64,000 nt of DNA from Pseudoroseicyclus_A sp041714655 (GCF_041714655.1 NZ_CP168219.1:1178001-1242000), one strand, 5' to 3'; shown: positions 17,035-25,744, counted from the stretch's first letter. Program-made: numbers and translations. The notes: generated by a model from the letters alone, not told the origin.

Positions 17035-17058
17035 GCGGCGCCGGTTGCCCGGCGCCGC
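17035..17058 (-). other. Stem-loop between ytfQ-like and ytfR-like genes
   Basis: A perfect 10-bp GC stem (17035-17044 with 17049-17058, loop TTGC) lies between the binding-protein stop and the ATPase start, with no U-run. It matches in position the hairpin at 732-762 in the first ABC operon and may likewise raise the level of binding-protein mRNA over the rest. Confidence 0.6.
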
Positions 17059-17092
17059 GCGGGTCCGGCCCCCGAAAGGGCCGCCCCCTGTC

Positions 17093-18043
17093 TTAGTAGC
17101 CCAGATCCTTGCGGGCTTCATACTGCGCGAGCGGATCGTCATCCTGCGTGTAGAGCGCGCTCTCGGTCTGGATGAACTTCTCCGGCATCGTGCCGTCGGC
17201 CATGTAGGCGTCGAGCGCGTCGAAGGCCGGGCCGGCCATGTTCGGCGTCAGCTCCACGGTGGCGTTGGCATCGCCGTCGGCCATGGCCTGGAAGATGTCC
17301 GGCACCGCGTCGATGGAGACGATGAGGATGTCGTCGCCCGGATCGAGCCCGGCTTCCTTGATCGCCTGGATGGCGCCGAGGGCCATGTCGTCGTTATGGG
17401 CATAGAGCGCGCAGATGTCGGCGCCGCCGCCTTCGGCCTGCAGGAAGCTCTCCATGACTTCCTTGCCGCCGGAGCGGGTGAAGTCGCCGGTCTGGCTGCG
17501 GACGATCTCGATGTTCGCATGGCCCTCGATGGCCTCGCGGAAGCCGTTCGCCCGGTCGATGGCCGGCGAGGAGCCGGTGGTGCCCTGCAGCTCGACGACG
17601 CGGCAGGCCTCTTCGCCCACGGTGTCGACCAGCCACTGGCCGGCAACGGAGCCCTCATGCACGAGGTCGGAGCCCACGGCGGTGAGGTAGAGCGAGGGGT
17701 CGCTGTCGACCATGCGGTCGAGCAGGATCACCGGGATCTCGGCCTCGGCGGCCTCTTCCAGAACGCTGTCCCAGCCGGTGGCGACAACCGGGGCGACGAA
17801 GATGGCGTCGACGCCCTGGGCGATGAACGAGCGCATGGCGGCGATCTGGTTTTCCTGCCGCTGCTGCGCATCGGAGAAGCGCAGATCGACGCCGCGCGCC
17901 TCGGCTTCCTGCATGGTCACGGTGGTCTCGGCGGCGCGCCAGCCCGATTCAGAGCCGATCTGCGAGAAGCCGACGGTCTGGGCCGCTGCGCCCGTGCCGA
18001 GCGCCGCGAGGGCGACGCCGGCCAGCAAAGCTTTGGTGGTCAT
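17093..18043 (-). CDS. ytfQ: Periplasmic sugar-binding protein, YtfQ family
   Basis: A 316-residue type I periplasmic binding protein with a signal peptide (MTTKALLAGVALAALG, cleavage after the AAAQ region). The mature start TVGFSQIGSESGWR is the YtfQ signature; in E. coli YtfQ binds galactofuranose and related furanoses. I start it at the ATG at 18043, behind a GGGAGGA site. Next to L-arabinose catabolic genes, L-arabinose (perhaps its furanose form) is the probable ligand here; that is inference from context. Confidence 0.93.
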   Translation of the reverse strand: MTTKALLAGVALAALGTGAAAQTVGFSQIGSESGWRAAETTVTMQEAEARGVDLRFSDAQQRQENQIAAMRSFIAQGVDAIFVAPVVATGWDSVLEEAAEAEIPVILLDRMVDSDPSLYLTAVGSDLVHEGSVAGQWLVDTVGEEACRVVELQGTTGSSPAIDRANGFREAIEGHANIEIVRSQTGDFTRSGGKEVMESFLQAEGGGADICALYAHNDDMALGAIQAIKEAGLDPGDDILIVSIDAVPDIFQAMADGDANATVELTPNMAGPAFDALDAYMADGTMPEKFIQTESALYTQDDDPLAQYEARKDLGY

Positions 18044-18079
18044 GTGTTCCTCCCTGAAACAATGGCTCCGAAGAGCTGC

Positions 18080-18113
18080 TTGATTAAAAGTCATATAGTA
18101 GTATTTATTGCAA
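18080..18113. promoter_or_regulatory. Shared AT-rich promoter/operator of the divergent arabinose operons
   Basis: In the 174-bp gap between the divergent importer and dehydratase genes lies a strikingly AT-rich island in a GC-rich genome. On the plus strand TTGATT (18080-18085), 16 bases and TATTTA (18102-18107) fit a sigma-70 promoter. On the minus strand TTGCAA (18113-18108) could be a -35. The TCATATAGTAGTAT core between them could be the GntR regulator's site. All is inferred from sequence only. Confidence 0.45.
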
Positions 18114-18217
18114 GCCTCTTGTTCGCCACGCGCCGGGAGGCGACGGTAGTCGGGGGGGAAGGCCTTGAAAACAATGGATGAGAGCGGCCGCCTGCGCGGC
18201 CCTTCGGGGAAGGTGAC

Positions 18218-19960
18218 ATGAGCTTCACGCCGGCGCCCTGGCCGCGATCCCTGCGCAGCCGCGAGTGGTATGGCGGCACCGGCCGCGATTCGATCTACCA
18301 CCGCTCCTGGCTCAAGAATCAGGGCTACCCCGCCGATCTCTTCGACGGGCGCCCGGTGATCGGCATCCTCAACACCTGGTCTGAGCTGACCCCCTGCAAC
18401 GGCCATCTGCGCGGCCTCGCCGAGAAGGTGAAGGCCGGCGTCTGGGAGGCGGGGGGCTTCCCCGTCGAGGTGCCTGTCTTCTCGGCCTCCGAGAACACTT
18501 TCCGCCCGACGGCGATGATGTTCCGCAACCTTGCCGCCATGGCGGTGGAGGAGACGATTCGCGGCCAGCCGGTCGATGGCGTGGTGCTGATGGTCGGTTG
18601 CGACAAGACGACCCCGAGCCTCCTCATGGGCGCCGCGAGCTGCGACCTGCCGGCCATCGTCATCTCCGGCGGGCCGATGCTGAACGGCTGGTTCAAAGGC
18701 CGGCGCGTCGGCTCGGGCACGGCGCTCTGGCAGATGAGCGAGGCGATCAAGGCGGGCGAGATGACCGAGGCGGAGTTCCTCGAGGCCGAGCAGGCGATGA
18801 GCCGCTCCTCGGGCACCTGCAACACCATGGGCACCGCCTCCACCATGGCCAGCATGGCCGAGGCGCTGGGCATGGCGCTCTCCGGCAATGCCGCGATCCC
18901 CGGCGTCGATTCGCGCCGGGCGGTGATGGCCCAGCTCACCGGGCGGCGGATCGTGCAGATGGTGAAGGACGACCTCAAGCCCTCCGACATCCTCACCCGC
19001 GCGGCGTTTGCCAACGCCATCCGCGCCAATGCCGCGATCGGCGGCTCGACCAATGCCGTCCTCCATCTCCTCGCCCTCGCGGGCCGCGTGGGGCTGGATC
19101 TGACCCTGGACGATTGGGACGCGCTCGGCCGCGATGTGCCGACCGTCGTCAACCTCATGCCCTCGGGCGAATACCTGATGGAGGAGTTCTTCTATGCCGG
19201 TGGCCTGCCGGTCGTGCTCCGCCAGCTCGGCGAGGCGGGGCTCCTGGAGAAGGAGGCGCTCACCGTATCCGGCGGGCCGGTCTGGGACGAGGTGAAGGCG
19301 GCGGAGAACCACAACGACGACGTGATCCGGCCGGCGGAGCGGGCGCTGACCGCCTCGGGCGGGATCGTGGTCTTGAAGGGCAACCTCGCGCCCGGCGGCG
19401 CGGTGCTCAAGCCCTCCGCCGCCAGCCCGGGGCTGATGCAGCACCGGGGGCGGGCCGTCGTCTTTGAGGATATCGACGACTACAAGGCGAAGATTGCCGA
19501 CGAGGCGCTGGAGATCGACGAGACCTGCGTCATGGTGCTGAAGAACTGCGGGCCGAAGGGCTATCCGGGCATGGCGGAGGTCGGCAACATGGGCCTGCCG
19601 CCCAAGGTTCTGAGGAAGGGCATCACCGACATGGTGCGCATCTCCGACGCCCGCATGTCGGGCACCGCCTATGGCACGGTCGTCCTTCATACCTCGCCCG
19701 AAGCCGCGGCCGGCGGGCCGCTTGCCGTGGTGCGGACGGGCGACATGATCGAGCTCGACGTGCCGGGGCGGCGGCTGCATCTCGACATCTCCGAGGCGGA
19801 GCTGGCGGAGCGGCTGGCGGCCTGGGAGGCGCCGGCACCGCCCGGCGGCGGCGGCTATGCGCGGCTCCACCATGACCACGTCATGGGGGCGGAGACCGGG
19901 GCCGATCTCGACTTTCTCGTTGGGTGCAGAGGGGCGCCGGTCGGGCGGGATTCGCATTAG
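18218..19960 (+). CDS. L-arabinonate dehydratase (IlvD/Edd family)
   Basis: A 580-residue iron-sulfur dehydratase that should convert L-arabinonate to 2-keto-3-deoxy-L-arabinonate. It starts at an ATG behind GGGGAAGG. The three cluster-type cysteines occur in ELTPCNGHL, VGCDKTTPS and SGTCNTMGTAST. Sugar-acid dehydratases of this branch (arabonate/xylonate type) share the N-terminal RSREWYGG start and the ISDARMSGTAYG segment. The three following genes match the other enzymes of the Azospirillum-type L-arabinose pathway, which supports this specificity over dihydroxyacid dehydratase. Confidence 0.9.
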   Translation: MSFTPAPWPRSLRSREWYGGTGRDSIYHRSWLKNQGYPADLFDGRPVIGILNTWSELTPCNGHLRGLAEKVKAGVWEAGGFPVEVPVFSASENTFRPTAMMFRNLAAMAVEETIRGQPVDGVVLMVGCDKTTPSLLMGAASCDLPAIVISGGPMLNGWFKGRRVGSGTALWQMSEAIKAGEMTEAEFLEAEQAMSRSSGTCNTMGTASTMASMAEALGMALSGNAAIPGVDSRRAVMAQLTGRRIVQMVKDDLKPSDILTRAAFANAIRANAAIGGSTNAVLHLLALAGRVGLDLTLDDWDALGRDVPTVVNLMPSGEYLMEEFFYAGGLPVVLRQLGEAGLLEKEALTVSGGPVWDEVKAAENHNDDVIRPAERALTASGGIVVLKGNLAPGGAVLKPSAASPGLMQHRGRAVVFEDIDDYKAKIADEALEIDETCVMVLKNCGPKGYPGMAEVGNMGLPPKVLRKGITDMVRISDARMSGTAYGTVVLHTSPEAAAGGPLAVVRTGDMIELDVPGRRLHLDISEAELAERLAAWEAPAPPGGGGYARLHHDHVMGAETGADLDFLVGCRGAPVGRDSH

Positions 19961-19983
19961 CGTCGGGTATGGTGGAGCGTGAG

Positions 19984-20033
19984 GGCGTGGAGGCCAGCCC
20001 CCACACCGCCGGAGTATTTGGAAGAAAGCGAGA
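19984..20033 (-). repeat. Dispersed intergenic repeat, reverse orientation
   Basis: Read on the minus strand, CTCGCTTTCTTCCAAATACT is almost identical to the start of the element at 34156 (one base differs in the first 20). It sits in the 100-bp gap between the dehydratase and the dehydrogenase genes of one operon, so it does not simply mark an operon end. Confidence 0.55.
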
Positions 20034-20060
20034 GGGGCGGCGCGCGCCCCGGGAGGCGAT

Positions 20061-20984
20061 GTGAGCTACAGGATTGCGCTGGTGGGCATCGGCAAGATCG
20101 CCCGGGATCAGCATATCCCGGCGATTGCCGAAAGCGGGGAATTCGAGCTGGCGGCGACGGCGAGCCGCTCGGCCAGCGTCGAGGGCGTGAATGCCTACAG
20201 AACGCTGCCGGAGCTGCTGGCGGCGGAGCCGGAGGTGCCCTGCATCTCGCTCTGCACCCCGCCGCAGGTGCGCTATGCCGATGCCCGCGCGGCGCTGGAG
20301 GCGGGGCGGCACGTCATGCTGGAAAAGCCCCCGGGCGCCACGCTCAGCGAGGTGCATGACCTCGCCGCGCTCGCCGCCTCGCGCGGGCTGACGCTCTTCA
20401 CCACCTGGCATTCCCGCCATGCCGCCGCCGTCAGCGCCGCCCGCTCCTGGCTCTCGGAGCACGAGATCGACAGGATCCGCATAAGCTGGCGCGAGGATGT
20501 GCGGCACTGGCATCCGGGGCAGGACTGGGTCTGGGAGCCGGGCGGGCTCGGCGTCTTCGACCCCGGGATCAATGCGCTCTCGGTCCTGACGGCGATCCTG
20601 CCGCGGCGCATCCATCTGGCCGAGGCGGTGCTGGATTTCCCCGAGAACCGCGCCACCCCCGTCGCCGCCGAGCTGACCTTCCACGATCCGCGGGGCGCCG
20701 AGGTCACCGCCAGCTTCGACTGGCTGCACCCCGGCGAGCCGGAATGGGATATCCACCTGCACGCCGGCGGTGCCGAGGCGGTGCTGAGAGAGGGCGGCGC
20801 GCGCTTCCTCGTCGGCGGCACGGAGGTCGCCTCCGGCCCTGACCGCGAATATCCCGGGCTCTACGCCCGCTTCGCCGAGCTTCTGGCGGCGGGGGAGAGC
20901 GAGGTCGACCTCGCGCCCCTCACCCATGTCGCCGATGCCTTCACAATCGGCCTGCGGCGCAGCGCCCCGCTCTTCGACTGGTAG
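20061..20984 (+). CDS. L-arabinose 1-dehydrogenase (Gfo/Idh/MocA family)
   Basis: A 307-residue NAD(P)-dependent sugar dehydrogenase that oxidises L-arabinose to L-arabino-lactone. GTG start at 20061 behind GGGAGG. The Rossmann start GIGKIARDQHIPAI, the EKPPGATL motif, the TTWHSRHA stretch and WEPGGLGVFDPGINAL follow the Azospirillum brasilense L-arabinose 1-dehydrogenase as I recall it, almost along the whole length; D-galactose may also be a substrate in this group. It is the first pathway step although second in the operon. Confidence 0.88.
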   Translation: MSYRIALVGIGKIARDQHIPAIAESGEFELAATASRSASVEGVNAYRTLPELLAAEPEVPCISLCTPPQVRYADARAALEAGRHVMLEKPPGATLSEVHDLAALAASRGLTLFTTWHSRHAAAVSAARSWLSEHEIDRIRISWREDVRHWHPGQDWVWEPGGLGVFDPGINALSVLTAILPRRIHLAEAVLDFPENRATPVAAELTFHDPRGAEVTASFDWLHPGEPEWDIHLHAGGAEAVLREGGARFLVGGTEVASGPDREYPGLYARFAELLAAGESEVDLAPLTHVADAFTIGLRRSAPLFDW

Positions 20985-20993
20985 GACCACACC

Positions 20994-21911
20994 ATGCAAC
21001 AGCCCCTCACCGGCATCCTGCCGGTCGCCCCCACGCCCTTTCTCGACACCGGTGCCCTCGACCCCGAGGGCATGACCCGCGTGCTCGATTGCCTGATCGA
21101 CACCGGCGTCGATGCCATCTGCATCCTCGCCAATTACTCCGAACAGTTCGTCCTGTCGGACGAGGAGCGGGCCACGCTGACGCGGCTCTGCCTCGAGCAT
21201 GTGGCGGGCCGGGTGCCCGTCATCGTCACCACCTCGCATTTCTCCACCGCCATCGCCGTCGCCCGCGCCCGCGAGGCGGAGGCGATGGGCGCCGCCATGC
21301 TGATGATGATGCCGCCCTACCACGGCACGGGGCTCCGCGCCGACGAGGCGGGGATCTTCGAGCATTTCGCCGCCGTCTCCGACGCGATCTCGATACCGAT
21401 CATGCTGCAGGACGCGCCCCTCTCGGGCGTCGCCCTCTCTGTGCCGCTCCTCGCCCGGATGGCGCGGGAGATCGAAGCCTTGAGCTATTTCAAGATCGAA
21501 TGCCCCTTCGCCGCCGACAAGCTGGCGGCGCTGATCGAGGCGGGCGGCGAGCACGTCCTCGGCCCCTTCGACGGGGAGGAGGCGGTGACGCTCCTCGCCG
21601 ATCTCGACGCCGGCTGCACGGGCACGATGACGAGCGGGCTCCAGCCGGAGCATATCCGCCCGATCGTCATGGATTACCTGGCCGGCGACCACGCCGCCGC
21701 GCTCGCCGGCTGGCAGCGCGCCCTGCCGCTCATCAATCACGAGAACCGCCAATGCGGGTTGAGAGCCTGCAAGACGGTCTACATGGAGGGCGGAGTGATC
21801 CGCTCCGACCACGTGCGCCACCCGCAGCGGCCGATGAGCCCGCGGACCAAGGCGCGCCTTCTGGAGCTGGCAAGAGACATGGACCTGATCGCGCTCCGCT
21901 GGGGCAAGTGA
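20994..21911 (+). CDS. 2-keto-3-deoxy-L-arabinonate dehydratase (DHDPS superfamily)
   Basis: A 305-residue class I Schiff-base enzyme of the dihydrodipicolinate synthase fold, expected to turn 2-keto-3-deoxy-L-arabinonate into alpha-ketoglutarate semialdehyde. The Schiff-base Lys167 lies in YFKIECP, and ILANYSEQF, MPPYHGTG, and GPFDGEEAVTLLADL match the Azospirillum enzyme as I recall it. The end LINHENRQCGLRACK is also typical. It starts 10 bases after the dehydrogenase stop. An aldolase activity on the same substrate is the main alternative. Confidence 0.88.
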   Translation: MQQPLTGILPVAPTPFLDTGALDPEGMTRVLDCLIDTGVDAICILANYSEQFVLSDEERATLTRLCLEHVAGRVPVIVTTSHFSTAIAVARAREAEAMGAAMLMMMPPYHGTGLRADEAGIFEHFAAVSDAISIPIMLQDAPLSGVALSVPLLARMAREIEALSYFKIECPFAADKLAALIEAGGEHVLGPFDGEEAVTLLADLDAGCTGTMTSGLQPEHIRPIVMDYLAGDHAAALAGWQRALPLINHENRQCGLRACKTVYMEGGVIRSDHVRHPQRPMSPRTKARLLELARDMDLIALRWGK

Positions 21912-21933
21912 TCGGCAGACAAGGGAGAAAGAC

Positions 21934-23448
21934 ATGGGATTTGAGCCGCATGGGAAGCACCTGATCGCCGGGGAATGGGTCGCAGGGGCCGAGACCTTCG
22001 CCTCCGACCCGGCCACCGGCCCGGCGCATGATTACGCGAAAGGCACCGTGGAGGATGTGGCGAAGGCCAGCGCCGCCGCCGAGGCGGCCTTCGCCATCTA
22101 CGGCCAGACGAGCCGCGAGGAGCGCGCCGCCTTCCTCGAGGCCATCGCCGACGAGATCGAGGCGCGCGCCGAGGCGATCACAGAGATCGGCACGCAGGAA
22201 ACCGGCCTGCCCGAGGCGCGCCTTCAGGGTGAGCGCGGGCGGACGACGGGGCAGCTCCGCCTTTTCGCGAGCCATATCCGCAAGGGCGACTATCTCGACC
22301 GGCGGCATGACGAGGCGCTACCCGATCGCAAGCCGCTCCCCCGGCCGGACCTGCGCATGGTGCAGCGCCCCCTCGGCCCCGTGGCCGTCTTCGGCGCCTC
22401 GAACTTCCCGCTCGCCTTCTCGACCGCGGGCGGCGACACCGCCGCGGCGCTGGCGGCCGGCTGCCCGGTGGTGGTGAAGGGCCATTCCGCCCATCCCGGC
22501 ACCGGCGAGATCGTGGCGGAGGCCATCGCCGCCGCCATCGAGACCACCGGCATGCCGAAGGGCGTCTTCTCCTTCATCCAGGGCGGCGACCGCGCCGTCG
22601 GGCAGGCGCTGGTGACGGATCCTCTGATCCGCGCCGTGGGCTTCACCGGCTCCTTCGCCGGCGGCAAGGCGCTCTTCGACCTCTGCGCGCAGCGGCCCGA
22701 GCCGATCCCGTTCTTCGGCGAGCTCGGTTCGGTGAACCCGATGTTCCTGCTTCCCGAGGCGCTGAAGGCCCGGGGGGCAGAGATCGCCAAGGGCTGGGCC
22801 GGCTCGCTGACGATGGGGGCAGGGCAGTTCTGCACCAACCCCGGCATCGCCCTGCTGATCGAGGGGCCGGAGGCCGAGGCTTTCACCGAGGCCGCCACCG
22901 CGGCGCTGAAGGAGATCGGCCCCCAGACCATGCTCACCGACGGCATCGCCGAGGCCTACCGGAGCGGGCAGGGCAAGGTGAGCTCGGCCAAGGGCGTGCG
23001 CGAACTTCTCGCCACCTCCTGCGATGCGCGGAGTGCCGCGCCCTATCTCTACGCCACGACCGGCGCCGACTGGCTGGCCGACGAGGCGCTGGCGGAGGAG
23101 GTCTTCGGGCCGCTGGGGCTGGTCGTGACCGTGAAGGACGAGGCCGAGATGCTCCGCCTCGCCGCCGCGCTCGACGGCCAGCTCACCGCGACGCTGCATC
23201 TCGATGACGGCGACACCGCGCTCGGTCAGAAGCTGCTTCCGGTGCTGGAGAGGAAGGCCGGGCGGATCCTCGCCAACGGCTTCCCCACCGGGGTCGAGGT
23301 GGCCGATTCGATGGTGCATGGCGGGCCGTTCCCGGCCTCCACCAACTTCGGCCATACTTCCGTCGGCACGCTGTCGATCCGCCGCTTCCTGCGGCCGGTC
23401 TGCTACCAGGCGATGCCCGAGGCGCTGCTGCCGGCCGACCTGCGCTAG
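21934..23448 (+). CDS. Alpha-ketoglutarate semialdehyde dehydrogenase
   Basis: A 504-residue aldehyde dehydrogenase that should oxidise alpha-ketoglutarate semialdehyde to alpha-ketoglutarate with NAD(P). The general base Glu lies in FFGELGSVNP and the catalytic Cys in MGAGQFCTNPG, both features of the KGSADH group (related to the 2,5-dioxovalerate dehydrogenases). Cofactor contacts are in FGASNFPLAFS and VKGHSAHPGTG. It ends the catabolic operon, 22 bases after the dehydratase, and delivers the carbon to the TCA cycle. Confidence 0.9.
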   Translation: MGFEPHGKHLIAGEWVAGAETFASDPATGPAHDYAKGTVEDVAKASAAAEAAFAIYGQTSREERAAFLEAIADEIEARAEAITEIGTQETGLPEARLQGERGRTTGQLRLFASHIRKGDYLDRRHDEALPDRKPLPRPDLRMVQRPLGPVAVFGASNFPLAFSTAGGDTAAALAAGCPVVVKGHSAHPGTGEIVAEAIAAAIETTGMPKGVFSFIQGGDRAVGQALVTDPLIRAVGFTGSFAGGKALFDLCAQRPEPIPFFGELGSVNPMFLLPEALKARGAEIAKGWAGSLTMGAGQFCTNPGIALLIEGPEAEAFTEAATAALKEIGPQTMLTDGIAEAYRSGQGKVSSAKGVRELLATSCDARSAAPYLYATTGADWLADEALAEEVFGPLGLVVTVKDEAEMLRLAAALDGQLTATLHLDDGDTALGQKLLPVLERKAGRILANGFPTGVEVADSMVHGGPFPASTNFGHTSVGTLSIRRFLRPVCYQAMPEALLPADLR

Positions 23449-23494
23449 GCGAGACGGGGCCCGGGCGTCAGGCCTGGGCCGCTTTCGCTGCAGC

Positions 23495-24103
23495 TCAGGT
23501 CAGGAAGCTCCAGATCACATAGCCCGCGCCGCCGATGATGAAGAGCGCGATGAGCGAGAAGAGCCCGTCGCGCACCAGAAGGCCCAGCGAGAAGAAGGCC
23601 ACGGCGGCGCCCATGATCGACGAGGTGAAGGGCACGAATTCCAGCGCCGGCATCACCAGCCCGCAGACCAGGCAGGCGGCTTCGGTCACCCAGTCGAAGG
23701 GGCGGACGACGAAGACCTCAAGCCGCCGGCGGGAGATCCTGTCGAGAAAGGCGGCCGGCTTCCGCATCCAGCGCGTGGCGTTCTTCAGCCTGTCCGACGG
23801 CAGCTCGCGGCGCATCAGCCAGTCGGGCAGCCACAGATGCTCGCGGTTGAGCAGCATCTGGCTGGCGACGAGCACGATGAGCACGCCGCAAGCGGAGGAG
23901 AAGAGGGGGATGCCGGAAAGCGGCGTCACCAGCGCCAGCGCCGGCGCGAAGAGGAGCGGCACGAACGACGCCTCGCCCAGCGCCGCGACGAGATCGCGGA
24001 GGGGGACGGACTCTCCTTCTGCCGCCTCCTGCATCCTGTCGAGGATGTCGGTGACGCTATGCGGGTCGTCCGCGGACTGACCCGCGGTCTGGCTGTCGCT
24101 CAT
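23495..24103 (-). CDS. exoD: ExoD-family membrane protein
   Basis: A 202-residue integral membrane protein of the ExoD family (exopolysaccharide synthesis protein). It shows several hydrophobic segments (about 46-85 and 145-200) and the family stretch FVPLLFAPALALVTPLSGIPLFSS. In Rhizobium ExoD affects exopolysaccharide and alkali tolerance; the molecular role is unknown. It overlaps the small gene upstream by four bases (ATGA) and points away from the arabinose operon, with a short convergent gap. Confidence 0.88.
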   Translation of the reverse strand: MSDSQTAGQSADDPHSVTDILDRMQEAAEGESVPLRDLVAALGEASFVPLLFAPALALVTPLSGIPLFSSACGVLIVLVASQMLLNREHLWLPDWLMRRELPSDRLKNATRWMRKPAAFLDRISRRRLEVFVVRPFDWVTEAACLVCGLVMPALEFVPFTSSIMGAAVAFFSLGLLVRDGLFSLIALFIIGGAGYVIWSFLT

Positions 24104-24279
24104 CGCGCCTCGCCGGCGGGGTCGATGGGCGGCAGGGCGGTGTAGAATTCGGTGAGCGTGCGGATCTCGCCCTCGGTGAGGCTGTCGTCGGCTTCGTCAG
24201 AGATGTGGCGCAGGCCGGTGATGACGTCCTGCGGGTCCTGGCCGGCGAGGGAGGCCTCTGTCTTGTCCTTGCGGGTCAT
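24100..24279 (-). CDS. Small conserved-looking protein (59 aa)
   Basis: A 59-residue acidic protein beginning MTRKDKTEASLAG and ending PPIDPAGEAR. The ATG at 24279 has an AGGGGA ribosome site 7 bases upstream; an ATG 30 bases earlier lacks one. It overlaps the ExoD gene (ATGA), so the two are co-translated. I do not recognise the family. The charged helix (ISDEADDSLTEGEIRTLTEF) suggests a soluble helical protein. Confidence 0.65.
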   Translation of the reverse strand: MTRKDKTEASLAGQDPQDVITGLRHISDEADDSLTEGEIRTLTEFYTALPPIDPAGEAR

Positions 24280-24423
24280 GCATTTCCCCTTGGTGGCTTT
24301 CATCCCCAACGGCTCACCCCAGCAAAAGGATGCGCCTCACGGCCTTAAGGGTCAGTGTACGGCGATATTCTGCTCAAGGATACGACATTTCCCGCGCAAT
24401 CTGCCCAATTGGCCGGCTCCCGC

Positions 24424-25446
24424 TCAGGCCGGGGCGCGGAGGGCGGCGAGAAGCCCGGCGAAATCGTCGGGCGGCGGCGCCTCGAAGGTGAGGCGTTCGC
24501 CGGTGGCGGGATGGATGAAGCCCAGTGTCGCCGCATGAAGCGCCTGCCGGGGGAAGGCGTCGACCTCCGCCGCGAGGGTCCCCAGCGCCTTCGCCGGCGC
24601 CCGCCGCCGGCCGCCATAGGTCTGATCGCCCACCAGTGCGTGCCCGACATGCGCCATATGCACGCGGATCTGATGGGTGCGCCCGGTTTCCAGCCGGCAT
24701 TCGCAGAGCGCGAGGGCAGGGGGCGCGCCGAAGCGCTCCAGCACCCGCACCCGTGTCACCGCGTGGCGCCCCTCGGTGAAGGAGACCGCCTGCCGCTGCC
24801 GGTCGCTCTTGTGGCGGCCGAGGAAGGACTGGATCTTCAGCACCTCGCCGGCCTCGAAGCTGGTGCCGCGCACGCCGTTCAGCCGCGGATCGCCCCGGTC
24901 GGGCACGCCGTGGCAGAGCGCCAGATAGCTCCGCTCGGCGCTATGCGCGGCGAACTGGGCGGAGAGGCCCTGATGCGCGGCGTCGCTCTTGGCGACGACG
25001 AGTAGACCGGAGGTCTCCTTGTCGATCCGGTGGACGATCCCGGGCCGCTTCTCGCCGCCGATCCCCTTCAGGCTCTCGCCGCAATGGGCGAGGAGCGCGT
25101 TGACGAGCGTGCCGTCGGGCGCGCCCGGGGCAGGGTGGACGACCATGCCGGCGGGCTTGTTCAGCACGAGGAGCTCGTCGTCCTCGAAAAGGATGTCGAG
25201 CGGGATGGCCTCGGCCTTCGTCTCCACCTCCGACGGCGCCTCGATCTCGATCTCCACCCGCGCGCCCTCGGCCACGGGGGCCTTCGGCGCCCCGGCGGGC
25301 TGGCCGTCGATGGTGACCGCACCCTCGGCGAGGAGCTTCGCCAGCCGCGAGCGCGACAGGGCGGCTTCTTCTGGCACATCGCGGGCCAGCGCCCTATCAA
25401 GCCGCGCGGGGGGCTCCGGCCCGATGAGGAAGGTGAGGCGCGGCAT
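24424..25446 (-). CDS. rluD: RluD-type ribosomal large subunit pseudouridine synthase
   Basis: A 340-residue RluA-family pseudouridine synthase. It has an N-terminal S4 RNA-binding domain (about 20-75, SRSRLAKLLAEGAVTIDG) and a catalytic domain with the invariant Asp in HRIDKETSG. The product probably modifies 23S rRNA helix 69. I start it at the ATG at 25446, which overlaps head-to-head the ATG of the divergent gene at 25445. The longer upstream frame is the shadow of that gene. Confidence 0.9.
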   Translation of the reverse strand: MPRLTFLIGPEPPARLDRALARDVPEEAALSRSRLAKLLAEGAVTIDGQPAGAPKAPVAEGARVEIEIEAPSEVETKAEAIPLDILFEDDELLVLNKPAGMVVHPAPGAPDGTLVNALLAHCGESLKGIGGEKRPGIVHRIDKETSGLLVVAKSDAAHQGLSAQFAAHSAERSYLALCHGVPDRGDPRLNGVRGTSFEAGEVLKIQSFLGRHKSDRQRQAVSFTEGRHAVTRVRVLERFGAPPALALCECRLETGRTHQIRVHMAHVGHALVGDQTYGGRRRAPAKALGTLAAEVDAFPRQALHAATLGFIHPATGERLTFEAPPPDDFAGLLAALRAPA

Positions 25447-25744
25447 GACGGATCCCGAAGAGCCCGGCGGCCTGCCGCCGGAACTGACCTGGCTGAAGTG
25501 GCTGGTCATCACGCTGGCGGGCGTGATGATCGCGGGGTTCATCCTGCTCATAACGGTGCTGGTGGTCCGCCTCAATGCCCCGCCCCGCGGCCTGCCCCTG
25601 CCGGAGGAGATCGCCCTGCCGGAAGGCGAGACGGTCGAGGCCGTCACCGCCGGCCCCGGCTGGTACATCGTCGTGACGCGGAGCGGCCTCGTCCTCGCCT
25701 ATGACCTGGGCGGGCAGGAGCTGCAGCGCATGACGCTGCGCTGA
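25445..25744 (+). CDS. Small single-span membrane protein
   Basis: A 99-residue protein with one strong membrane helix (about 17-41, LVITLAGVMIAGFILLIT) and a C-terminal domain with a repeated-strand look (GWYIVVTRSGLVLAYDLGGQEL). The tail resembles one blade of a beta-propeller. Genes of this size occur beside RluA/RluD in Rhodobacteraceae, as far as I recall, and the function is not known. Its start codon shares bases with the start codon of the divergent rluD-like gene. Confidence 0.78.
   Translation: MTDPEEPGGLPPELTWLKWLVITLAGVMIAGFILLITVLVVRLNAPPRGLPLPEEIALPEGETVEAVTAGPGWYIVVTRSGLVLAYDLGGQELQRMTLR

Noticed and set aside
17093..19957. A 954-residue extension of the YtfQ-like protein
   Set aside because: The extra sequence is antisense to the dehydratase gene. 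The signal peptide begins at 18043.
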